60,000 nucleotides of DNA from Strigamia acuminata (GCA_949358305.1 OX442315.1:4032001-4092000); one strand, 5' to 3'. Positions 44,224 through 55,151 are shown, counted from the stretch's first letter. Made by a program: numbers and translations. Notes: a model not told the origin generated them from the letters alone.

Positions 44224-45728
44224 ATGTGTATAAAGTCTGAAATTCTGAATCAAACCATGCTGTACTTCAAAATTCTAAAATTGAATTGGATTTAATCACA
44301 TGAATAAATGAATGTAATTGAATAATGAAATTGAATAAAAAAAAATGCCGAATAACCGAATAATAAATTTAAATGAGCAACTTTTTATGTTGGAAAAAAC
44401 AATTTTTGGCTGAAAAAAATGTACTTGTTATCTAATAAACGTGTCACCATGCCGAAAATGAGCATCCAATCTCCGCTTAGATTTGTGCTTAAATACGTTC
44501 ACGAATTTGCAACAAAATCAACCGGATCATCAACCCGATTTTCCAACAAATCAAACCGTCCGATCCCCGTCCCAATTCCAACATCTTGATTCAACCCGGC
44601 GCAAACGAGAGAAATCTAGCGCCATTTCGGATGAAATATGGCCAACTGTCTCACGAGAAGAATGTAATAATAAACAACACACATTACCTCATTCAGCTGG
44701 TGATTACGGAAGCGAGAGCTGTTGTCAACGACGAAAGTAAATTTGAAAAGAACGTGGTGGAGATGAACTCGCATTAGGCCCGCCATGTGTATTTAGGTTT
44801 GTCAAGCTGCCGCCAGAGCGCCACCGAGATAACGGCAGTGCCAGACTCGCGTGATAGACTCGATTTTGAATTTTTCTACTAAATTGAATGTTTTTAGTTT
44901 GTAACTACAAGTAACATTTGAAATTGTTTTTATTACAACATTTTATTTTTTGAAAACAACACTGAATTCTGAATAGTCTAAAGATTGTTAGATGTGCCGT
45001 TCATTTGTAATACATTTTTAGCATAAAAAGAAGAGAAAAATTCTAAGAAACAAGGGATTGAGGAACTCCAGGTCACAAACACACGTTTTCAATTTGCCCC
45101 CAAAATCACTCAAAACTATTTCCCCTACATATAAAAATTTCATAGTTTTCACATGTTATCAGACCAAAAGCAAAAACTTCAAATAAAAAACTCAAAATAA
45201 ATCCTAGAAAATATTCCAAATGACTCTAGTGACAAACTCGTCACTACAAGTGTACACTGCACAGTATACATAATAACTTAACCATAGACGTTCTGTATAG
45301 TGACATAATGTTGTATCAATATTCATGCAGCTTGAGAAATATTATTAACACACAAAATTTGAATAAGATAAAGAAGTTATATTTAGTAAATAAATTGACA
45401 CAGGATTTAAATGCAAATACAAGTTTAGACACGTGTTTACGCAATTTGTATGTGTAAATTAATGTTACGTAACTTAGATAAATACTGTGGTTTGTGTAGA
45501 ACCAGCACATTTTATGCTATGTATTGCTTAAAATATTTATACATTGAAGTGTTGTTCACTCCAATGCACATCACATATTACTTGTTAATTGTGACACTGG
45601 TCAGTAATGTTTTAACCAGCTAAGATGACCGTGTCCAGTTTTCTACACATTCTACATGCAAGAATCGATATTTAATCGAGACAGACTATACATTATTGGA
45701 TACAACTGCAAATACTAGTATGTATGTT
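44224..45728. other. Non-coding stretch between LRR relics and DEG/ENaC copy B
   Basis: AT-rich. Small open frames near 44483-44780 have no homology that I recognise. Nothing supported. Confidence 0.35.
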
Positions 45729-46110
45729 TTATTTCGTTTGTGATATTGTTTTTTGTTTGTATTTGTGGAATAGCAAAATGTCGTGTAAAAATGACATAAC
45801 CGACAAACCAAGAATAAAGGATAAGGTAGAACCCACATCACAAAGAAATTTGACGAAGGAGAATGACAACTTTTCCTCAATAACTTCTTGCAAATTATGA
45901 ACAACTTTAACAATTAGGAAATTTCCGCCTAACTGGGACTTCGCCAACACATTAAAGTCAAAATTGTAGATTGAAACGACACAAGATTTGGTGCAATTGC
46001 AGTCGCTTGTTGGATCGGTTTTCAGCATGATAGAAAGGTATTGTGATCTGACCAGTTTGGCTGATTCTGCATTTGGACACATTTCCAAAGACGAATTCAT
46101 AAAAGGCAAT
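45729..46110 (-). CDS. DEG/ENaC terminal exon E10 (domain 2 TM2), copy B
   Basis: Acceptor TTGTTTAG before 46110. Begins LPFMNSSLEMC; contains CNCTKSC; TM2 region FLCDVGSTLSFILGLSVMSF with the GLS filter motif; ends with a Lys-rich tail and TAG-type termination at 45729. It joins E9 in phase (codon split AA|A). Confidence 0.88.
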
Positions 46111-49100
46111 CTAAACAAGCTGGGATTTGTAATGCAGGGAAGCATTACATATTAGACTTCTAAACCCTGTCCTTTTGTCCCTAAATAAAACACCGAAATA
46201 AAAGAAAATAAAGTAATTTAAAAAAAAAAAAAATTTTTTTTTTTGCCAATATAAAGCAACAACAAACAAAATCCCACCAAAATTTGAAATGATATGCTGC
46301 GGAATTGTTGCATCCGGGGTTTGCTACAATCGGGAAATAAATCGCGCGGAAAACGTATTGCAACGTATGGCTCACGGGATCCGCCAGGTGGCGCTAGTAC
46401 AATGTTACAACTTCCTGTGCAGGACGGAAGTAGTATTATTAGACGGCTAAAAGTGCACTAAAACCGGTTTATTAATTCAACCGGAGGTCCAAGAAATCTG
46501 AAAATACCTTACAATAATAATATAAGCATGCTGAATTTAATGCCGTTGTCCGTTTTGCTCTAGCTGCTATAGTTTTTGCGGAATCGTTGACGACGGACGG
46601 ACGGACGGACGGACGGACGGACGGACAGACAGACAGAACCGTTTCATGAGACTTTCTAAACATCAGGTTTAGAAGTCTAAAAGACACAACATCTTTTTTT
46701 CTCAACCGATGACGGCATTTAGGAAGTTAGAACCAGCTCCAGAATAAGTGCTTTCACTTGTTCCACCAGATGGAGCAAAAATTCATTGATTTTTTATGAC
46801 ATCATTCGTATGATGTCACAAATAGGGAATAAATCTTTATTTTTTGATGTGTATAAAATAAAATAAACTTTTTCTGGAACTGGCAAGAAAAGATTTGTAA
46901 ATAATTCCCTACTTGCAAGAAAACTTTGCCACCATTTTTTTATCTAAGCAGTTTTTGAAACATTGCACGTGTTCTGTTCTTCCAAGACATCGACTCTTTG
47001 GTGTGTTTATTCTGACTAACTGCAAAAATGAGCAACCATTAGACATATTATTCGTTGTTTGCAATGTCATATACTTTTTGCATTGTGTAGTGAAGTTTGT
47101 ACGTTCCAGCTTCTTGCATGTGCAGATATGTTTTCAAACTGAATTCGTTGCCAGGAAAGATTTGAAATATCTTTTTCAAACACGAAATGAATTAATAATA
47201 AAATAAAATTTCAAAAATGTTTATTTATTAACTTTTGTTTTCATTAGACAGTTGCCAAACATCGGATTAATGGCTACTGTATAACCAGAAAAAGATGGAA
47301 AATATTTAGTAATATCTGAAAAAAAATACTTAATATAATTGAAAACAACTTTGTTATTGCCATTATAAATACTTGTGTTCTTACCCGGATTAAATTTTGT
47401 ACAGAAACCGAAAACCGTTGAAAAAGGTTCAATAGTTATTGGAACTGGAGTAGTTTTAAAAGTATCCTATATTTCCAACAGACAAAAAAAGTAGACATTA
47501 ATTACAAAAACATACAGTATTGACGGTTCTATAATTATACCATTTTTGGCATAATAAAAATTTTTTGACCCTTTGCAGACGATGACCACAATTGATCAAA
47601 AGACATTTTAGCATTCACCATATTTAGCATATCAAAATCATCTGGACAACCAGAGATGTTATTCAGCTTCATGTACTTCTGCTTTTGAGCCGCCAGTTTA
47701 CTACTATCCGAGCATAAAACTACCGATGGAAGTTCAATGTTTTTAATTTCCACCATTCTTACAGATATGGTTTTCGGATCGGACAAGTAATACACAAAGC
47801 GATCATAAATGTTAAAGCCGCAGACAAAACTTGATAGGACTGTGAGAAAAATCCACAAATACTTTCTCTTGTAGTTTTGTTTCGCCAAAATGTACTTCAA
47901 ACCAGTTAGTTGGAAACTGTTAAGCAAATGTTCTTCGCTTTCGTCCACATATTTCTTAAGACATTTCTTTGCTCTGCATTCTACTACAGAAAAATGATGT
48001 GATGTTTTCTGCTTAAATCTTTTTACGTTTTGAATAAGCAGAGTGATCAGAATGATGAGTATTTCAGCAATCATGAGACAAGACGCTCCGAGAGTGAGAC
48101 CCATGTTCCCTCCTAAATCGCAAAAGAGCGCTATTACATCGTAAGTTGCGACTTCTTTTACGATTCTTATCGAATCCATCACTTTGACTCTCAAGCTCGA
48201 TCCGGATAGTTCTTCAACTATTAAACGATTCGTAATGATTTGACGTTTACAAGGTGTGCTGCACTTGCAAGTATTTGAATCATTGCCAGCTTTCCAAAGA
48301 CCCACGTATACTTCTTTCGCTTCATTAAACTGCTCACTATAATCTTGTTGGCACTCTGGCAAATGTTCAAAGTTTCGCATGAATGGCAACCTAAGCAGAA
48401 GACAAAATTAACTCGATGTTTTACTGCAAGAACTTAAATACTTCTTGATCCTACAAACCTGCAATCCATATTTATTTTTTGTATTTGCTGCCTCGTGCAC
48501 TTTTCTTCGCACAATTCAAAATCTTCAATTGAACTGCACACGTGTTTGGACCTGTTCAGGAATTCGTACTACAACGCAATAAAATGATCACACAACTGCT
48601 ATAGTTCTTAACTAATTCTAATCACTTTTTGAATAGATGCAACACTTAGTGCTGTATGTTTAGATGGCAAGTGAAAGCTCCATTCAAGTGTGAAATTTTC
48701 TGTATCTGCTAATATATACTACCCCATAAAGAAATTAAAATACTCTGAGAATAAAAACGGATTCGCTTCAAACACCCCCCATCGTTAACTCATTTTACCC
48801 CCAATAATGGTTTTACTTATCCCCACTCAAAACACCCCCAATTAAAGTTTTATACCCCCCTAACTATAAATTTTCCCCCAATTATTATCCAACGTACCCC
48901 AAATTTTTTCCAATGTACCCCGACACTTAATATTTTTCTGCAATTTTCTTTTCATTGTGAACACAATGCTCTCTTTGCTTTCGCTGGGCGTCCGCGATTT
49001 CGCTTCTGGCCAGGGGGAACATTCTTTGCCTCCGGTGGAAGATGTCTATTGGAAGTCTTTCCCGCAATGTTTCATGCGTTTTTATGATGTTGTTAGTCGT

Positions 49101-50633
49101 TTCCAAGGTGCCCCTTTAAAATGCCCTGTGTGCCAGCCCATAAACTGCTCGAGGTATTCAGCCTCAAAGTAGTTTAGAAACAGGTGTGTGGTTGGATCTT
49201 CGCGCCATTTCTTGAGAAATAAGCTTTTCTTGTATGTCCACATCTTCTCAGAACGAATGTATTCTCTGGCTTCTTCAGCGCTTGAAAAAGTTCTAACCAG
49301 CGTCCATTCAAACGCCTTAGGCTTCGCTTTTGGCTCGCAATCGGAACTACAATCGGAATCGGATTCGGAATCGTTGATGACAAGTCGAATGGGTGCCATT
49401 GCTACAGTTGTTCTACACGTAAGCTTATGTTGTCTAATGGCACAACAGTGCCTTAAATATACAAAAATCTACGCTTTGATGTGACGTGACATTGGGGAAC
49501 ATTGGGGTACGTTTGAAACACTTGGGGTACGTTGGATAATAATTGGGGAGAAACTAGTTGAAGGAAAACAAATTTATTAGGGGGATCAAAAATTAAGAAG
49601 AGTACCAAACTTTAATTGAGGGTGTTTTGAGCGAGGGCAAATTAAATCATTCTTGGGGGGTAAATGAGCCAAAAATGGGGGGGGGGGAAATAATTTGTCG
49701 CCAATAGAAACTACACTTACTTCGATCGATGGATTTGAACATCTGTTTCCAAGCTTGGATTCGTCAAAATTAAAAACTAATTGATTTTTTGGATTTGACA
49801 GTCGAACTTGGTGACCTGTCGACAAAGGTAAACATCACTGACAATTCCAAAGAAATCAATATGATTTTTTTTACCAAGAATAAGAATGCACAATCCAATA
49901 GGAGAGAATGCATGTTTCACTTTATATTTTATATTTCGAGATTTATCCTAATAAAAGAGAAATGTAATTTCAATTTATTAAGAGACAGATCTAACACTTA
50001 CTTGTAAAGTGTGGATGCTGTCAACAATGTGACTTGTGTTAAACATTGACCATAATTTCATTGCGCTCACTTTGCATCCATGACTGTACATGTACAGAGG
50101 ATCTATGCAACTCAGAGACGCATATTCTGAACGCACACCATTATCAATCTTTAAGGCATATTCTGTTAATTCGGGAGTAGTGGTTGTGCACAACACAACA
50201 GTGGGAAACTGAACGATGTTGTCTTCTTGCGTGTATATGTTGACAACCGATGGTTCAGACATGTAGTAGGTTAATCGGTCGTAGACCAATGCAGTGCAGA
50301 GAAGTAGGCTCACTGTCAGAGCGGCGCCCCAGAAGATGCGTACAAGCCAATTGGATTTGCTGTCGTTTATCTTCGACATGATACTTAAGAAAGCGCCGTC
50401 ACTATTTCTAGATAAATTATGGTCTCGCATCAATTGAAGGACCATCTTGCGGAACCGAGGTTTAAGTTTGCGTATCATGATGTCGTTGAGTCTTGGTTGA
50501 GCTCTATGTGAAACTAGATTTACACACTCGTTCAGTTCAGCTCCACAATCGCATAGAATCCTGGTGCAACACTTTATCTTCCCAAGGATGATAAATCCTC
50601 TTGGGTCCCGTCGCAATGGTAAACAACCTACAA
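45729..50633 (-). CDS. DEG/ENaC two-domain channel gene, copy B
   Basis: Exons (minus strand): possible upstream exon 50560-50633; E1 50002-about 50570; E2 49721-49815; E3 48626-48705; E4 48461-48568; E5 47541-48390; E6 47385-47466; E7 47233-47315; E8 47075-47170; E9 46913-47019; E10 45729-46110. Domain 2 (E5-E10) joins in perfect phase throughout with good GT-AG signals. Both domains have TM1, cysteine-rich extracellular segments and a TM2 with GxS. In DEG/ENaC biology three single-domain subunits form an amiloride-type sodium channel; here two are fused. E4 is 2 bp shorter than in copy A, which breaks the phase into E5. The E1-E2-E3 phases are also unresolved, so domain 1 may be damaged or spliced differently. 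Confidence 0.75.
46152..46680. mobile_element. MITE with TTAGACTTCTAAACC inverted termini
   Basis: TTAGACTTCTAAACC at 46152 matches, inverted, GGTTTAGAAGTCTAA ending 46680. It is about 529 bp, inside the last intron of DEG/ENaC copy B and absent from copy A. It contains a GGAC tetranucleotide microsatellite (about 46590-46625). No clear target duplication was seen. Confidence 0.65.
46590..46640. repeat. GGAC/AGAC tetranucleotide microsatellite
   Basis: About eight GGAC units followed by AGAC units. Simple sequence inside the MITE. Confidence 0.95.
46913..47466 (-). CDS. DEG/ENaC domain 2 small exons E6-E9, copy B
   Basis: E6 47385-47466 (PFSTVFGFCTKFNP), E7 47233-47315 (ITKYFPSFSGYTVAINP), E8 47075-47170 (IFPGNEFSLKTYLHMQE), E9 46913-47019 (TPKSRCLGRTEHVQCFKNC). 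Donors GTAAGA, GTTAAT, GTATAT, GTAGGG; acceptors end in AG after T-rich tracts. All phases join E5 to E10. These make the extracellular domain of the second channel unit. Confidence 0.82.
47541..48390 (-). CDS. DEG/ENaC fusion exon E5, copy B
   Basis: 850 bp, uninterrupted, same length as in copy A. Contains CKCSTPCKRQ, then FCDLGGNMGLTLGASCLMIA (TM2, GAS filter), then linker KQKTSHHFSVVECRAKKCL. SFQLTGLKYI follows, then TM1 (YLWIFLTVLSSFVCGFNIYD), YYLSDPKTISV and ELPSVVLCSD. The exon links the C-terminal half of channel domain 1 to the N-terminal half of domain 2. Conservation of the linker in both gene copies argues that the fusion is ancestral to the duplication and not a chance read-through. 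Confidence 0.92.
48461..48568 (-). CDS. DEG/ENaC domain 1 exon E4, copy B (2 bp short)
   Basis: Encodes YEFLNRSKHVCSS and FELCEEKC with clear splice sites (GTTGTAG acceptor, GTTTGT donor). It is 108 bp against 110 in copy A; the missing two bases lie in the A/T-run before the donor and shift the frame into E5. Confidence 0.75.
48626..49815 (-). CDS. DEG/ENaC domain 1 exons E2 and E3, copy B
   Basis: E2 49721-49815 (FNFDESKLGNRCSNP, donor GTAAGT) and E3 48626-48705 (TENFTLEWSFHLPSK, donor GTGATT). The E2-E3 intron contains the MULE-like element; in copy A that intron is only 84 bp. Phases across E1-E2-E3 do not close with the best-looking sites. A donor 4 bp downstream (GTAA|GTGT) would close E1-E2 in both copies and E2-E3 in copy B only. 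Confidence 0.6.
48775..49692 (-). mobile_element. MULE-like non-autonomous element with long C-rich inverted termini
   Basis: The left terminus (48775-48930) has CCCCC blocks with TTAACTCATTTTACCCCCAA, ACTCAAAACACCCCCAATTA and CCAATTATTATCCAACGTAC. The right terminus (49490-49692) carries inverted versions (GTACGTTGGATAATAATTGG, GTGTTTTGAGCG). They are about 150-200 bp and diverged. Between them lies one small coding frame (49082-49399). No target duplication is clear. The element sits inside a DEG/ENaC intron. Confidence 0.65.
49082..49399 (-). CDS. Small protein of MULE-like element (transposase N-terminal fragment?)
   Basis: 105 residues starting MAPIRLVINDSESDSDCSSD (acidic, Ser-rich). 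Then comes a compact region with EWTLVRTFSSAEEAREYIR and KMWTYKKSLFLKKWRED, and it ends near HTGHFKGAPWKRL. The central part resembles the short DNA-binding-like region found at the N-terminus of some MULE-type transposases. No catalytic DDE region follows. The identification is from memory of the family pattern and is tentative. Confidence 0.45.
   Translation of the reverse strand: MAPIRLVINDSESDSDCSSDCEPKAKPKAFEWTLVRTFSSAEEAREYIRSEKMWTYKKSLFLKKWREDPTTHLFLNYFEAEYLEQFMGWHTGHFKGAPWKRLTTS
50002..50570 (-). CDS. DEG/ENaC domain 1 N-terminal exon E1, copy B
   Basis: Encodes KLKPRFRKMVLQLMRD, then NSDGAFLSIM at the usual HG-motif position (here DG). TM1 follows (LVRIFWGAALTVSLLLCTAL), then YDRLTYYMSEPSVVNIYT, FPTVVLCTTT, and the start of the extracellular domain (KLWSMFNTSHIVDS). 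Donor GTAAGT at 50001. Intact where copy A has a stop. The start codon is unresolved; the Met before IRKLKPRF is a candidate. Confidence 0.8.
50560..50633 (-). CDS. Upstream exon of unknown role, copy B (short)
   Basis: Acceptor TTTGTAG, then LFTIATGPKRIYHPWED, matching the exons at 39028-39244 and 35930-36116, but diverging after the Glu-Asp-Lys. It lies directly upstream of E1. Function unknown. Confidence 0.35.
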
Positions 50634-50965
50634 ATGATACTATCAATATCTAAGCTTGGTAGCGAAAACGTTCAGAAAATTTAATAGGTCAAACACGTGG
50701 AACAAAGTTTGTTTACTGTGAAAGAAATTATGGATTCTTTTGTGCAAAGTTAATTTGAAAGTTAATAGTTCATGAATTCGTTTTTGTTCAGTTCAGTTTC
50801 GATCAAAACAACTATGGCAACTGGTACTGGTAAATTCATCACAATGCTTCGTTGAATTTAAACAAGCTATTAATGTGTTAGTAGAGTTTATTTTGCATCG
50901 ATTTGTCATCGATTCTCATGTTTTTAGCAAACCACCAGGACTAAAACAATAACCCATGCGAAATC

Positions 50966-51279
50966 TGTTATGAATATGGAAATAACGGTTGAAGTTTAAT
51001 ACAAGGTTAGAGCAACCTCACTGTTCTACATCAAGTGAATGAGTGGGGAAAAACACAGGAAGGATGTTCACTCCAAATATGGTAGGAGTGTCACCACAGG
51101 ATATAAAAAACTCAAACTACATTAATTACACAACGACATCAAGTGGTGATTTTCCACATCAAATATCCCAACAAATTCCCCCAAAATCAACAATTCGATT
51201 TCGTCACAAAAAGAACACTTCTCAATAAACACAATTATACACAAACCATTCTTCAAATTAAAGTTAAGCACTGCACACA
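50966..51279 (-). repeat. Probable 3' LTR of the Copia element
   Basis: On the minus strand a TGTGTGCAG..ATTCATAACA segment of about 314 bp follows the end of Pol and a purine-rich GTGGGGGAA. It contains TATATCC and a TATTAAA-like polyadenylation word. No second LTR is in the window to confirm the ends. Confidence 0.4.
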
Positions 51280-51288
51280 ATAATGTTA

Positions 51289-54152
51289 TTATTCCCCCAC
51301 AGTCTTTAGTCCTAGTGCTTCTAATATTCCGTTCAGTGCAGGTCTGGCCAAAGGCTTCGTTAGAAAGTCCGCCAACATGTCCTCGCTTGGGACATGTTCC
51401 ACGATAACGTTTCCGTCCTCGATCTCTTGTTTGATGAAATGCACTTTCCGATTCAAGTGCTTGGTCCTCGTCTTCTGCGCACCGCCTCGCAACAGTTTCA
51501 CTGCGTTCAAACTATCACAGTGCATCGTCGTGGTCTCTCCGTCGTCGACTTCTCCATTTAGTCCAATCGCGAGTTGTTTCAACCAAATTAATTCTCGCAC
51601 TCCTTCGGTCAGCGCCAAGAGCTCACTCTCTGTACTCGACATCGCAACAATCGCCTGTTTCTGGCACTTCCAGTTAATGATCGAACTTCCGTCCATCGCA
51701 ATAAATCCCGAAAACGATCGTGCATTCGCCGTCCGGTCCCAGCTCGCGTCTGAATAACTGTGGATGTTGCTTTCTTCTCTGCCGTAATTTAATTTGTATT
51801 CGATCGTCCCTTTCAAGTATCTTAGCACGCGCTTCAATGCGGTAAAATGGATCTTTCGTGGGTCCTTGTTATACTGAGATAACAGGCTCATCGGGAAGCT
51901 TAAGTCTGGTCTCGTGTGTGTGGCAATGTACATCATTTTGCCCAACAGTTCCTGGTACTGTGTTGCGTCAACCTTTTCGCTTTCTTCAAATTCATCCAAG
52001 TTTTGATTGGGGTTCACTGGGGTTATTGCCGCATTGCATTCCTCCAATCCTTCGCTCTCCACCAATCTTTTGATGTATCCGCCTTGGTGGATGCTGATTC
52101 TTTCATTTTTATACTCGACTTGGATTCCCAGGATGTATTCCAGTCTGCCTATGCTCACGAACTCAATTTCTTCCTTCATTTTTGACATTAATTGCGTCTC
52201 AAATTCATCCGTGGATGCCAAGGACAGGTCATCGTCCACGTACACGCCTAGGAACATAAAGTTGCCATCAACAAAAATCACATAAAGGCATGGGTCTTCT
52301 GGAGATGGTTTAAATCCAATTTTCTTCTATGTCTTATCCAACATCTCAAACCAACATCTCCCTGCCTGTTTCAATCCATAGATGCTCTTAATTAATTGGC
52401 ACACATGTTCCTTTCCTCCTTCGACGTATCCTTCTGGTTGCATCATAAATATCACTTCTTTTAATTTGCCGTGAAGGTATGCGGCTTTGACGTCGTGTTG
52501 CTTCAATGGTCTGTTGATTTTCGCTGCTACATTAATCAGCATTCTCAGAGTCTCTATTCGAATAACTGGGGCGAAGGTCAGCTCGTAGTCGTCCCCGAAT
52601 TTCTGCGAGTATCCAGTGGCTACTAGTCTTGCTCGGAATCTTTCCGGTTCCCCCTCGGAATTTAACTTGACTTTATAAACCCACTTGGATTTCACCGCCT
52701 TCTTTCCTTTTGGCAATTTTCCAATTTTCCACACTCCGTGTTTCTTCATCGAGCTCATCTCGTCATCCATCGCGGCTTTCCATTCCGTCGCGTTGTTAGA
52801 ATTTGCCGCTTCGTTGTAATTTTTTGGCGTTAGTATTTCTTCCACTAGTAGGGCCATTTGCTTCGTCTTGATTCTTTCAGATCTTCGTGCTCCTTGAGCG
52901 ACCAACTGTCGTTCACGTTCCTCTCTTAGCATCGTGTCTGCGACCAATTTCATCTCTCTGGTCACCCCCGCTGGTCGTCCTCTCTGTGGTGGTTCAACAC
53001 GTTCATCTTGAGCGTCGTTTTCTTCCGCGTTGTCCTCTCGTTCATTTGTTTCATCTTCCTCCTCATTTATCTCATTTTGCTCTTCTTCCTCGGCATCGTC
53101 TGATTCGTCCTCTTTTTCTTCGCAGTTCAGATCGATTTTGACTGTTTCAATCTCTTCATCGTCTTTGATTTCTCCATTCAACAAATCTGCGCCCGTTTTA
53201 CTCTCGTCAAATTTTACATCAATTTCTTCACTAATTGAATCGTTTTCTGGGTGGTAAATCCGGTACGCCTTCCTTGTATTTGAGTATCCAATGAATACTG
53301 CTTTTTCTGCTTTGGGATCCAATTTCTTTCGTTTGTGATCCTTAATTAGCACATATGCTACACATCCAAATCTTCTCAAATATTTTAAGTTTGGTTTCCT
53401 CCCAAACCACATCTCAAATGGTGTGCGTCCATGTACTGACGATTTGCACCGGTTGCGGATGTGCGCCACTGTCGATACGCACTCCGCCCAAAACGTCTTT
53501 GGCAGTTTGCAATCTTTTAACATTGCTCTCAACATCTCAAGTATTGTCCGGTTCGCGCGTTCTGCGACGCCGTTGCTGGCCGGATTAAATGCTGTGGTCA
53601 GCTGATGCTGTATGCCTCTTTTGGTTGTCCATTCTTTCATACTTTTGGACAAGAACTCGCCGCCATTGTCGCTTCTTAATTTCTTTAGCTTCTTGTCATT
53701 CTGTCTTTCCATGCATGTAATGAGTTCCGTCAACTTCTCTCTCGCGTCGCTTTTGGCGTTTAATGTTTTTACCATCAACATCCTACTCCAATCGTCCACT
53801 ACAGTCATTACATAGTTTGCACCTCCTCGAGATTCGGGTCCAATTGGTCCAATTAAATCGATGTGCCACAATTCCATAATGCTGGACGATTGTCGGTCTG
53901 TTACCGATTTGTGCAATGACTTTTTCATCTTTCCTGCGATGCATGGTTCACACACAGCGCCACCTTTGCTGCTAATTTCTATGCCGTATGCTAATTCTTC
54001 ATTTTTCATTTCTCGCAGCGTGTTGTAATTTAAGTGTCCCAATCTCACGTGCCAATTGTTGTCTTTTTCCTCCGCTTTATAAGACTTCTCATTTTCTTTT
54101 ATGTTTGCCTTCAACACAAACATGTCTCCCTTTCTTGGCACCATCATAACTT
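51289..54152 (-). pseudogene. pol: Ty1/Copia Pol (integrase, RT, RNase H), interrupted
   Basis: Transcribed right to left. It begins in the pre-integrase domain (WHVRLGHLNY, CEPCIAGK). Integrase core follows (LWHIDLIGP, SDNGGEF, NGVAERANR), then an acidic linker. RT shows WVYKVKLNSEG, DVKAAYLHGKL, IYGLKQAGRCW and YVDDD (LGVYVDDDLSL). RNase H shows SYSDASWDRT, SSTESELLAL and HCDSLNAVKLL. Integrase before RT identifies Copia. Two breaks are present: an in-frame TAG at 52327-52329 between IYGLKQAGRCW and YVDDD, and the 5' side (Gag, protease) is removed by insertion of Gypsy B at 54153. The remaining 5' part should lie beyond Gypsy B, outside the window. Confidence 0.92.
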
Positions 54153-55149
54153 TGTGGTGACCCGACTGGGGTGGGGCACGAAGAGTTTCTCTCGTGGCCT
54201 ACATACGGGTAAAGAGGGGGAGTCGCACGCGCGCCTCCCTTCCCTCAGAGCATTGACATCCAGTCAATGGACGGGCATCTGCCCTGGGGGAGTGGGGGAG
54301 ATTCGTCTTCTCCACTATTGGGTGGCTTTAGTCACCTGTCATCCCCCGCTTTGTGCAAAGGAATTCGCCTTGCACTGAGCGGGCAGAACCAACACAAAAA
54401 TCAACCAAGATACACGTAAAAGCCAAACGTCCTAAAACGATCAAGCCTAAGTACAAAGACTTCAGGAGTGACCTAGGACAAGGGACTTCCAACGTGAGTA
54501 CGATTGATTTGTGTTAACCTCCGCAGAGTAACCTGCGAAACAAGATTACCACACTATTTTAGCAAGCCAGCTAGAAATAGTAAACCTACTCCAATTTAGC
54601 GAGTTGTGCAGACAAACGGTCGCACAAGCCTAAATTGCAGTAACCACAACGAGCGTTCCCGCCGCTGTGTGTATCGCCGGGAACCACCAAGCGTCCGCCG
54701 CTGTGTGATCGCCGGACACCTACAAAAAACCCTAAACCTAGACACCAGACCAGAAGTAAGACCTTTTAGGCATTCACTCGCGCCCGACCAGCGTGAGCCC
54801 GAAGGACCGAACGAGAAACGTGAGACGAGGACGCCATTCATTGCCACGCCGGCCCAAGACGACACCACGTTGCCACGCGGACGCCATCTTGGATCCAGAG
54901 CGCCAACAAAGGACGACCTCGACCAGTTTCCCGCCAACTTCACACACCTTACCTTTTACCCTTATTCCTTTACATATTTTTATCCCTTTTACCTGTACAT
55001 TCCCGTATAATAAATACATTTATTATATTTACCATTTTACATTGTTTGCCGTTTCACATTATTTGGGTAACCGCTTGAGTAAAGCGGTATTGCGAGATTA
55101 GAGAGTGACTCATACCACGTATCAGCGACAGACCGAGTTGAGCGCGACA
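54153..55149 (+). repeat. 5' LTR of Gypsy B
   Basis: Starts TGTGGTGACCCGACTGG, sharing TGTGGTGACC with Gypsy A, and ends GAGCGCGACA just before the primer-binding site, about 997 bp. AATAAATACATTTATTA near 55010 contains a polyadenylation-type AATAAA. The 3' LTR is outside the window, so the end is inferred from the primer-binding site. Confidence 0.85.
54655..54717 (+). promoter_or_regulatory. Two stem-loops with a shared loop (Gypsy B LTR)
   Basis: Hairpin 1: stem GTTCCCG (54655-54661) with CGGGAAC (54678-54684), loop CCGCTGTGTGTATCGC. Hairpin 2: stem GTCCG (54693-54697) with CGGAC (54713-54717), loop CCGCTGTGTGATCGC. As in Gypsy A, stems differ while loops are shared. The decamer CCGCTGTGTG also occurs between hairpins 3 and 4 of the Gypsy A array (about 19966). 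Confidence 0.7.
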
Positions 55150-55151
55150 CG

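Noticed and set aside
46590-46640. GGAC repeat as a regulatory element
   Set aside because: Ordinary microsatellite inside a MITE; no supporting context.
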